Assembly: GCF_001650915.1 (NCBI RefSeq)
Contig: NZ_LXYO01000023.1
Location: 930,001-994,000, forward strand
Source of the DNA: Marinobacter sp. EhC06
GTDB taxonomy: Bacteria > Pseudomonadota > Gammaproteobacteria > Pseudomonadales > Oleiphilaceae
Direction: 5' to 3'
DNA length: 64,000 nucleotides
A program made the position numbers and the translations under genes. The notes beneath the pieces were generated by a model. That model was not told the origin of the DNA. It did not search any database and saw only the letters and a program-made list of their open reading frames with translations. Shown here piece after piece: positions 57,695 to 64,000 of the stretch; the stretch's first letter is position 1, and each line of letters starts with the position of its first letter.

Positions 57695-58795
57695 ATGACA
57701 GAGCTGCGCGACCTGACGCCCCATACGTCGATTTCCCAGGAGCAGGGCAGCCGCGATGGTCGCCAGCGCCGGCTGTTGCGAACCTTTCTCCCGGAACTGG
57801 TCGGGCTTGAGCGACTGCTGGCAGAAGCGCCGGAACTTGTAACCACACAAGTGGTTGAGCGCATCGCCATGAAGGATCTGCTGCTGCCTATTTACCGGGT
57901 TGATATCGGCTCATCCCGGCCGGATGTGCCGGCGGTATTGATTGTTGGTGGTGTGCATGGGCTGGAGCGCATTGGCAGCCAGGTGGTGATGGCCTGGCTG
58001 AAGTCGCTGCTCGCCAGAGTGACCTGGGACGAACATCTGGCGGGCTTGTTACAGAAGGTGCGGATTACCCTGTTGCCCATACTCAACCCGGGCGGCATGT
58101 ACCTGAATCAGCGCAGTAATCCAAATGGCGTGGATCTGATGCGCAATGCGCCAATCACCGCCCAGGATCGCAGCGCGTTCCTGCTCGGCGGGCAGCGGAT
58201 CTCACCCCGTTTTCCCTGGTACACCGGAGACCCCGAACAGGGCATGGAGCCTGAAAACCAGGCGCTGGAGGCAGTGATCGAGGGATTGCTGCCAGGGCGG
58301 CCGTTCAGTGTGGCGCTGGACTGCCATTCCGGCTTCGGTATGCAGGATCAGATCTGGTTTCCGTATGCCTACCGGAGACGACCCATGCGCCGGATCGCTT
58401 CGGTTATGGCGCTGAAGCTGATCTGGGAACAGGCTTATCCCAACCACGACTATCGGTTTGAGCCCCAGTCCCGGCATTACCTCACTCACGGTGATTTATG
58501 GGACTACTTTTACAAACAGGTCAATCGTGAAAATGCCGGTGTTTTTCTGCCTCTCACCCTGGAAATGGGGTCCTGGCGATGGATCCGCAAGCGGCCTCGT
58601 CAGCTGTTGAGACTGGATGGATTTTTCAATCCCCTGGTTCCCCATCGTCACAAGCGGGTTTTGCGTAGCCATCTGGCCTGGATGGACTTTCTGGTCAACG
58701 CCGCCGCCAGCCACGAAAACTGGTTGCCGGTTCGCGAGGAGGAGTCCATGCTGAGGGAAGCCGCGATCATGCACTGGTATCGCGATTCTTACTAG
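57695..58795 (+). CDS. M14-family zinc carboxypeptidase/aspartoacylase-like protein
   Basis: 366 residues with an M14/succinylglutamate-desuccinylase fold. The zinc ligands are in GGVHGLERIG (HxxE, about residues 90-93) and DCHSGFG (about 210-216). The catalytic glutamate is likely in LTLEMGSW. The substrate is unknown; a bacterial murein-peptide or amidated-amino-acid target is possible. CGGAG precedes the ATG. The next gene starts seven bases after its stop codon. Confidence 0.83.
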   Translation: MTELRDLTPHTSISQEQGSRDGRQRRLLRTFLPELVGLERLLAEAPELVTTQVVERIAMKDLLLPIYRVDIGSSRPDVPAVLIVGGVHGLERIGSQVVMAWLKSLLARVTWDEHLAGLLQKVRITLLPILNPGGMYLNQRSNPNGVDLMRNAPITAQDRSAFLLGGQRISPRFPWYTGDPEQGMEPENQALEAVIEGLLPGRPFSVALDCHSGFGMQDQIWFPYAYRRRPMRRIASVMALKLIWEQAYPNHDYRFEPQSRHYLTHGDLWDYFYKQVNRENAGVFLPLTLEMGSWRWIRKRPRQLLRLDGFFNPLVPHRHKRVLRSHLAWMDFLVNAAASHENWLPVREEESMLREAAIMHWYRDSY

Positions 58796-58802
58796 CGATT
58801 CA

Positions 58803-59570
58803 GTGGGTCTGGGCACCATTTATCGGAACTTCTGTATGCACTGGATTCTGTTGCGGGGGCTCACTAGGGAACACGCGCACTGGGGAGATTTTCCGTCTTG
58901 CCTGCGGGAAGCGTTTCCCGACTACCAGTTCCATACGGTTGATCTGCCTGGCACGGGTGTGCACTATCGGGAAAACAGCCCGTCAACCGTGACGGCTATC
59001 CGGGAGAAGGTTTCCAGGCAAGTCAGCCATATTCCCGGACCCTTCAGCATTCTGGCGCTCTCGATGGGTGGTATGGTGGCACTGGACTGGGCCCAGCACG
59101 CCCCCGAGGGCCAGATTCAAAATCTGGTTCTGATCAACACCAGTTCCGGCTTCAGCCCACCCTGGCAGCGCATGCGGCCGGGAGCCTGGCCAAGGGTGCT
59201 GCGCCTGTTGGGGCGCCGGGAGCTGTTTGATCGCGAGCGGGACATCCTGAGGCTTACCTCCAATCGAGAGATCCCCTTATCACTGGCAAAACAGTGGTAC
59301 AGCATCCAGCGGCAGCGCCCTGTCAGCCCCCGAAACGCCCTCAACCAGCTGACTGCAGCGGCCCGCTATAAGCCAGGCGAGAAGCGCCCGCTGACAGACG
59401 CCCTGGTGCTGGCCAGCCGGGGTGACCGTATTGTTCATTGGCGCTGCAGTGCGGCGCTGGAAGAACGCTGGCAATGGACCATGAAACTGCACCCGGATGC
59501 AGGGCATGACCTCCCCCTCGACGACCCGGAGTGGATTATCCAGCAGCTCCGCAACTGGTTGCCGCGCTAG
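58803..59570 (+). CDS. alpha/beta hydrolase
   Basis: 255 residues (244 if the ATG at 58836 is used). The nucleophile elbow is LALSMGGM, the acid is probably in LASRGDRIV and the histidine is in DAGHDLPLDD. Similar to small esterases of the BioH/MenH type, with no substrate clue. Follows the M14 peptidase closely, so they are probably co-transcribed. Confidence 0.83.
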   Translation: MGLGTIYRNFCMHWILLRGLTREHAHWGDFPSCLREAFPDYQFHTVDLPGTGVHYRENSPSTVTAIREKVSRQVSHIPGPFSILALSMGGMVALDWAQHAPEGQIQNLVLINTSSGFSPPWQRMRPGAWPRVLRLLGRRELFDRERDILRLTSNREIPLSLAKQWYSIQRQRPVSPRNALNQLTAAARYKPGEKRPLTDALVLASRGDRIVHWRCSAALEERWQWTMKLHPDAGHDLPLDDPEWIIQQLRNWLPR

Positions 59571-59661
59571 CGCCGGTTGCTTGACGCAACTCTTCTTTCC
59601 GGTCAGTCTTCTCGTTTTGAACTGCCAAAGCCGTCATTGATAAGGAACGGAGCCGATAATA

Positions 59662-60279
59662 ATGAAAATCTTCGAAACCAAAACCGCCCCCAACCCCCGC
59701 CGCGTGCGCATGTTCATGGCCGAGAAAGGTCTTCTGGACAAGGCCGAGTTCATCGAGATTGATCTGCAGAAGGGTGAAAACCTGACCCCGGAATACACCG
59801 CCCGGAATCCGATGAAAAAGGTGCCGGTCATGGAGCTGGATGACGGCACCTGCATTGCTGAGACCATGGCGATCTGCCGTTACTTTGAAGAGAGCTACCC
59901 GGATACGCCGAGCCTGCTGGGCGACACCCCTCTGGAAAAAGCACAACTCGAACAGTGGCTGCGCTGGATCGAGTATTACTTTTTCATGCCCACCGGCATG
60001 TGTTTCCAGCACACCACCGGTTACTTCAAGGACCGGATGAACCCGATCAAGGCGTGGGGCGAGGAGTGCGGCAAGAACGTGGAGAAGTTCATGCACTTCC
60101 TCGACAAGCAGCTGGAGGGCAAGGAATACATCTGCTGCGACCGGTTCACGGCCGCCGACATCAATGCCTTTACCACTGTGGCCTTTGCCCGCGTCGTCGG
60201 TATCCGCATCCAGCCCGAGCAGACCAATCTGCAGGCCTGGTACGACCGCATCAAGGCCCGTCCTTCGGCCCAGGCCTGA
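59662..60279 (+). CDS. glutathione S-transferase
   Basis: 205 residues with the N-terminal thioredoxin fold (MKIFETKTAPNPRRVRMFMA), cis-proline in MKKVPVMELDDG and IAETMAICRYFE for the glutathione gamma-glutamyl group, then a helical C-terminal domain with FTAADINAFTT. The catalytic residue of this class is probably Ser/Thr near residue 8. AAGGAACGG lies about 12 bases upstream. The DUF4202 gene follows after 36 bases. Confidence 0.92.
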   Translation: MKIFETKTAPNPRRVRMFMAEKGLLDKAEFIEIDLQKGENLTPEYTARNPMKKVPVMELDDGTCIAETMAICRYFEESYPDTPSLLGDTPLEKAQLEQWLRWIEYYFFMPTGMCFQHTTGYFKDRMNPIKAWGEECGKNVEKFMHFLDKQLEGKEYICCDRFTAADINAFTTVAFARVVGIRIQPEQTNLQAWYDRIKARPSAQA

Positions 60280-60315
60280 GGCCCGGGCTACCTTGGAACT
60301 CGAAGAGAAACGTTA

Positions 60316-60924
60316 ATGACCACAACGGATTCAAGCCTCCTATGCGCGTTGGCTGCGATTGACCTGGCGAATAAGGCCGACCCGAACCAGGAGCGGGTTG
60401 GCGATGAACTCCTGCCAAAGGAGTATGCCTACAGCCTGCACATGACCCGCTGGCTGTTCGAGCTTGAATCCGAACCGTCCGAACGCATGCAGATCGCCTG
60501 CCGGGCCCAGCACATAGAGCGTTGGACCATGCCGCGGAAGGACTATCCGGAAGGCCGCAAAGCCTATTACCAGTGGCGTCAGGCCTGTGGCCGGATGCAC
60601 GGCGGGCGGGCGGCGGAAATCATGGCAAAGTGTGGTTATCCGCCGGCCGAGTGTGAGCGGGTAGAGACCATCCTGACCAAGCGTGAACTGAGGCAGGATG
60701 AGGACACGCAGCTCCTGGAAGACGTTGCCTGCATGGTGTTTCTGGAACGATATTTCGCGGATTTCTACGAGGAAAAAGCGGACTACGACCGGGAGAAGTG
60801 GTTACGCATCGTGCGCCGGACCTGGGGCAAGATGTCTCCCCGCGGGCACGAAGCGGCGTTAAAGCTGGCGGAAGGCATGCCGGCGCACCTGCAGGCTCTC
60901 ATGGAAGAAGCGCTGGCCGGGTAA
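60316..60924 (+). CDS. DUF4202 family protein
   Basis: 202 residues matching the DUF4202 pattern. It shows AIDLANKADPNQ near the N terminus, YSLHMTRWLFELES, CRAQHIERWTMPR, then ETILTKRELRQDEDTQLLEDVACMVFLERYF. The conserved histidines and DxxEDVAC resemble HD-domain metal ligands, but function is unknown. No signal or membrane segment. It ends before the Fur box of the next operon. Confidence 0.85.
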   Translation: MTTTDSSLLCALAAIDLANKADPNQERVGDELLPKEYAYSLHMTRWLFELESEPSERMQIACRAQHIERWTMPRKDYPEGRKAYYQWRQACGRMHGGRAAEIMAKCGYPPAECERVETILTKRELRQDEDTQLLEDVACMVFLERYFADFYEEKADYDREKWLRIVRRTWGKMSPRGHEAALKLAEGMPAHLQALMEEALAG

Positions 60925-60983
60925 AGCAAAGAATTATCGGAGCCTCCATTTCCCCTGGGGCTTGCTGTGATGATTGCTCTTTT

Positions 60984-61006
60984 CATATGATAATTATTCT
61001 CATATG
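60984..61006. promoter_or_regulatory. Fur box upstream of two-component system
   Basis: TGATAATTATTCTCA (60988-61002) matches the 7-1-7 Fur consensus TGATAATNATTATCA at 13 of 14 positions. It lies within a longer symmetrical stretch CATATGA-N9-TCATATG. The position, 20 bases before the response regulator start, fits iron-dependent repression. Confidence 0.85.
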
Positions 61007-61022
61007 AACGAAGAGCAATATC

Positions 61023-61727
61023 ATGCGAGCGTCCGAACGTTTCAAGCCCCGGGTTCTGATTGTCGAAGACGATCCCACCCTGAATCATCAGATAACCAGC
61101 CTGCTTGTTTCGAGAGGGTATAGCGCCCACCAGTGCTACGAGGGCGAGGGTGGTCTGATGTCCGCGCTCAGTCAGCGTTTTGACCTGATACTGCTCGACG
61201 TTCTGCTACCCAGCCTTGATGGATTCGAGGTATTAAACCGCCTTCGCAAGACTCACCAGACACCAGTGATCATGCTTACCGCCTGCGGTGCTGAGGAGGA
61301 CCGTATCCTCGGCTACAGCTGCGGTGCCGATGACTACGTGCCTAAGCCCTTCAGCTTTACCGAACTGATGTTGCGCATTGAGGCGCTGCTCAAGCGCACC
61401 CTGGGTAGCAGGGACCAACGGGCCGACCCGGATACCCTCACCGTTGGGCCGTTGACACTGAATCGTCCAGTCTTGTCGGTGCATTTCGACGAGACCCCGG
61501 TTACGCTCACCCAGATCCAGTTCCGTTTGCTGTGGATCCTGCTGCGGCACCAGGGCGAAACGCTCAGCAAACCCTATCTCTACCAGGTGGTCCTCGAGCG
61601 GGAATTCAGCCGGTACGACCGAAGCCTGGATATGCACCTTAGCCGGGTGCGGCGGAAACTGGTCGAGGCGGGAATGCAGCCGGATCGCTTGCAAACCCTG
61701 CACGGCAAAGGGTATTGCTTCCAGTGA
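61023..61727 (+). CDS. OmpR/PhoB-type response regulator
   Basis: 234 residues. The receiver domain shows EDD (15-17), the phosphoaspartate D59 in LILLDVLLPS and K108 in VPKPF. A C-terminal winged helix follows with TLTQIQFRLLWILLRHQGE and RYDRSLDMHLSRVRRKL. It is directly downstream of a Fur box and overlaps the kinase gene by four bases (GTGA), so it is co-translated. It probably activates the TonB receptor gene, as PfeR does for PfeA (analogy). Confidence 0.94.
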   Translation: MRASERFKPRVLIVEDDPTLNHQITSLLVSRGYSAHQCYEGEGGLMSALSQRFDLILLDVLLPSLDGFEVLNRLRKTHQTPVIMLTACGAEEDRILGYSCGADDYVPKPFSFTELMLRIEALLKRTLGSRDQRADPDTLTVGPLTLNRPVLSVHFDETPVTLTQIQFRLLWILLRHQGETLSKPYLYQVVLEREFSRYDRSLDMHLSRVRRKLVEAGMQPDRLQTLHGKGYCFQ

Positions 61728-63076
61728 ATCATCGTCTGTTGTGGAAACTGTGTGGCACGCTGGCCCTGGGCACCCTCGTACTGTTCTGGACGATTTCGTT
61801 TTTGGGGGCCGAGACCGAGCAGAAGATGAGTTTCATTGCGGAGCAGCATCAGCAAACCATCAAGGCCTGGGGCCGGACCGCTGAGCGGCTTTACCAGTCA
61901 GGGGATGAACAGGCCCTTGCACGCTGGCTGGAAGAACTGCAGGCGCGCGAGAATACCTGGGCTGCAGTGGTGCGTTCTGATATCCAGCCCCTGGCCGAGA
62001 GCCGGCTGACCGATCGGTTTCGTGAGGGGTTTCGCCTGGGCCGGAGTGTGGAGTGGAAAATCCATCTCTACTTTGTCGAGAACCCGATCATGGAAGTGAC
62101 CTTTGCCGATCCGGCTCTACATTTTCTGGTGCTTTTGCCCGAACGGATGCGACCGGGAACCTATCTTCCCGAAATCAAACTGATGCTGAAACTGGCCTTG
62201 CCGCTGGCGGTCCTGGTGATCATGTGCCTGGTGATCTATCGCCACCTGATGACCCCCCTGCGTCAGCTTGAGTTCGCCACGCGTCAGTTTACCGACGGCA
62301 ATCTCGGAGTGCGGGTCCGGGCGATGTTGGGTAACCGTAATGATGAGCTTGCGGCACTGGCAGAGACCTTTGACCGAATGGCTGAGCGCACCGGCACCCT
62401 GATCCTGACCCAGCGTCGCCTGATTGCGGACCTCTCTCACGAGCTGCGTACGCCGCTTGCCCGGATTGAAATGGCCTTAAGCTGCGGGCAGGAGGGAATC
62501 GATACCCCGCATCTGCTGCCCCGCATCCAGCGTGAATGCGGGACAATGCGCAACCTGGTTGAAGACACCCTGACGCTGGCCTGGCTGGAGAATGAAAAAC
62601 CCAGCCTCAGCGAAGAAACCCTGGACCTGATCGATCTCTTGGACAGTATCCTCGACGATGCCCGGTATGAATATCCGGACCACACCATTGATGCGGAGTT
62701 GCCCGACGGGGCCGAACTTGCCGGAAGCAGTCATCGGGCACTGGCCCAGGCCATTGAGAATGTGATTCGCAACGCCTGCAACTACACGCCGGCGGGCGGG
62801 ACGGTCCGGATCAGTCTCAGGGCGAGCGAACGAGGTTATCGCCTCGAAGTGGCCGATCAGGGGCCGGGCGTACCATTGGAGCAGTTGGATCTCATCTTCA
62901 AACCCTTCTTCCGTTCGGCCAAGGCGCGGGATCACTGGCCGACCGGTTACGGTTTGGGCCTGGCGTTGGCCAGGCGCCAGGTAGAGGCAACAGGCGGCTG
63001 GATACGCGCGGAGAATCTGTCTTCTGGCGGTCTGTTGATGCGTATATGGCTACCTATGAACGCTAGTGAGAATTAG
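61724..63076 (+). CDS. sensor histidine kinase
   Basis: 450 residues from GTG at 61724 (TTG at 61715 is less likely). Two membrane segments (about 10-30 and 160-180) flank a periplasmic sensor of about 130 residues. A HAMP region, the H-box DLSHELRTPLARIE, the N-box ENVIRNACNYTPAGG and G-boxes (ADQGPGVP, GYGLGLALARR) follow. It probably senses an iron-siderophore or iron status, inferred from the Fur box and TonB receptor around it. Confidence 0.93.
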   Translation: MNHRLLWKLCGTLALGTLVLFWTISFLGAETEQKMSFIAEQHQQTIKAWGRTAERLYQSGDEQALARWLEELQARENTWAAVVRSDIQPLAESRLTDRFREGFRLGRSVEWKIHLYFVENPIMEVTFADPALHFLVLLPERMRPGTYLPEIKLMLKLALPLAVLVIMCLVIYRHLMTPLRQLEFATRQFTDGNLGVRVRAMLGNRNDELAALAETFDRMAERTGTLILTQRRLIADLSHELRTPLARIEMALSCGQEGIDTPHLLPRIQRECGTMRNLVEDTLTLAWLENEKPSLSEETLDLIDLLDSILDDARYEYPDHTIDAELPDGAELAGSSHRALAQAIENVIRNACNYTPAGGTVRISLRASERGYRLEVADQGPGVPLEQLDLIFKPFFRSAKARDHWPTGYGLGLALARRQVEATGGWIRAENLSSGGLLMRIWLPMNASEN

Positions 63077-63081
63077 TAACA

Positions 63082-63102
63082 AATGTAAAAGTTCTTCACA
63101 TT
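63082..63102. promoter_or_regulatory. candidate response-regulator site before TonB receptor gene
   Basis: AATGT-N11-ACATT inverted repeat in the 87-base gap, 62 bases upstream of the receptor start. No Fur box is seen here, so iron control may pass through the two-component system. The short arms make this tentative. Confidence 0.3.
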
Positions 63103-63163
63103 ACCAAAGCTTCAAAGAAGAATGTGCGCCAAATAGGAATTAGTCGCATTAAACGGAGCGCAC

Positions 63164-64000
63164 ATGAGTACCCATATAATCCGGACCACGACCCGTCCTG
63201 CACCCCGCTGCAAGCCGCTTTGCCTGGCGATCGCCACGTTGATGGCGAGCCCTCTGGTGCTGGCCCAGAGCGAGACTGAATCCTTGAAGCCGATCGAAGT
63301 TACCGCTGAGCGCAACGCCGAGAGCGATGTCGTGGTGACCGAGGAGCAGATTGAAAAGTTTCAGGCGAGCGACCTTGAAGATGTGTTTGCCAGCCAGCCC
63401 GAGGTCGCTGTGGGTGGTTCCGTCGGTATTGCCCAGAAAGTCTATGTCCGGGGTATCGAGGATCCGCTGTTGAACGTCACCATAGACGGTGCCACCCAGG
63501 CCGGCGCGCTGTTCCATCACACCGGCCGTCTGGCGGTGGAGCCGGAACTGCTCAAGCGGGTTGAGGTGGAAGCCGGCGCGGGTCGGGCCACCTCCGGTGC
63601 CGGTGCTCTCGGTGGCGCTATCCGGTTTGTCACCAAGGATCCGGAAGACCTGCTGCGCCCGGGCGAGCAGTTGGGCGCCCTGGTGAAGTTTGGTTCCTTC
63701 TCGAACACCGACGGTTACCGGGCCAGCACCACGCTGTTTGGGCGCCTGAGTGACCGCTGGAGCACGTTGGTGTCAGTTAACCAGAGTGACCATGAGCGCT
63801 TCGAGGACGGCGACGGCAATGAGATTCCCGGCACAGACTCCCGCCAACAACTGGGCTTCGCCAAGATCGTCGGCCAGCTCCCGGGCGACCAGACCCTGAA
63901 ACTGAGCCATGAGGTTCGTACCGATGAGGGCGAGCGACCGCAGCGCCCCCAATGGCAGATCAGTGGGTTCAACCCGCTTTATGACCTGGACGGTCGCCGC
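63164..64000 (+). CDS. TonB-dependent outer-membrane receptor (partial, runs off window)
   Basis: The first 279 codons are present. Signal peptide (about residues 1-35, cleavage near VLAQSE), a TonB-box-like segment (IEVTA), and a plug domain with VRGIEDPLLNVTIDGATQ, RVEVEAGAGRATSGAGALGG and AIRFVTKDP follow. Beta-barrel strands begin near residue 175. GGAG lies six bases before the ATG. A siderophore or haem ligand is likely given the Fur-controlled two-component system upstream; the exact ligand cannot be told from this part. Confidence 0.92.
   Translation, partial: MSTHIIRTTTRPAPRCKPLCLAIATLMASPLVLAQSETESLKPIEVTAERNAESDVVVTEEQIEKFQASDLEDVFASQPEVAVGGSVGIAQKVYVRGIEDPLLNVTIDGATQAGALFHHTGRLAVEPELLKRVEVEAGAGRATSGAGALGGAIRFVTKDPEDLLRPGEQLGALVKFGSFSNTDGYRASTTLFGRLSDRWSTLVSVNQSDHERFEDGDGNEIPGTDSRQQLGFAKIVGQLPGDQTLKLSHEVRTDEGERPQRPQWQISGFNPLYDLDGRR

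Overview
The window is a dense stretch of chromosome from a gammaproteobacterium close to Marinobacter. This is inferred from protein content and from two gene blocks ordered as in pseudomonads: engB / cytochrome c4 / dsbA / phosphatase-fold protein, and rpmG-rpmB / radC / coaBC-dut-algC-argB. No tRNA, rRNA, integrase, transposase, phage gene or CRISPR array was seen. The 3' edge cuts a TonB-dependent receptor.

Layout. 0.1-8.6 kb: phosphate transporter, a small unknown protein, PLP-dependent aspartate decarboxylase (panP), a DUF503 protein, an AidB-type acyl-CoA dehydrogenase with its TetR regulator, a SutA-like small protein and a lipase chaperone with no lipase beside it. 8.7-13.8 kb: hemB, ppk1, a DUF945 protein, coaD. 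14-18.8 kb: an alcohol/aldehyde oxidation cluster (GMC oxidoreductase, Tat lipoprotein, aldehyde dehydrogenase) facing a TetR gene across a perfect 16-bp palindrome. 19-23.6 kb: a gluconate operon (TRAP transporter, gluconokinase, GntR) behind a GntR-type operator. 23.6-37.5 kb: engB, cytochrome c4, dsbA, L33/L28, radC, coaBC, dut, a disrupted algC, argB, an unknown protein, argE, argA. 37.5-46.8 kb: a metallopeptidase lipoprotein, a 1268-residue PilZ-DUF1631-GGDEF-EAL protein with degenerate motifs, a phosphoribulokinase-like protein, pirin, speD, osmC, vfr/crp. 46.9-60.9 kb: modABC, hydrolases, a sterol-desaturase-like protein, two glutathione transferases, a META lipoprotein, a glycine betaine-type ABC operon, an M14 peptidase and a DUF4202 protein. 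61-64 kb: a Fur box, a two-component system and a TonB receptor, which reads as an iron-uptake module.

The most unusual signal is a family of five intergenic foldback elements (R1-R5, 101-114 bp) at 2030, 4426, 13889, 16341 and 36048. Each has a 24-29 bp outer stem that is nearly perfectly self-complementary but mostly different in sequence at every locus. Each encloses a related 52-58 nt core with two small hairpins that both carry a TCC(C/A) loop. The small stems change by paired substitutions between copies. All lie 26-66 nt past the stop codon of a neighbouring gene and have no U-tract. I do not recognise a named family for them.

Two other anomalies stand out. The algC-type phosphomannomutase gene has an apparent internal deletion at an 11-bp junction that shifts the frame. 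The GGDEF region of the 1268-residue protein carries an exact 39-bp tandem duplication.
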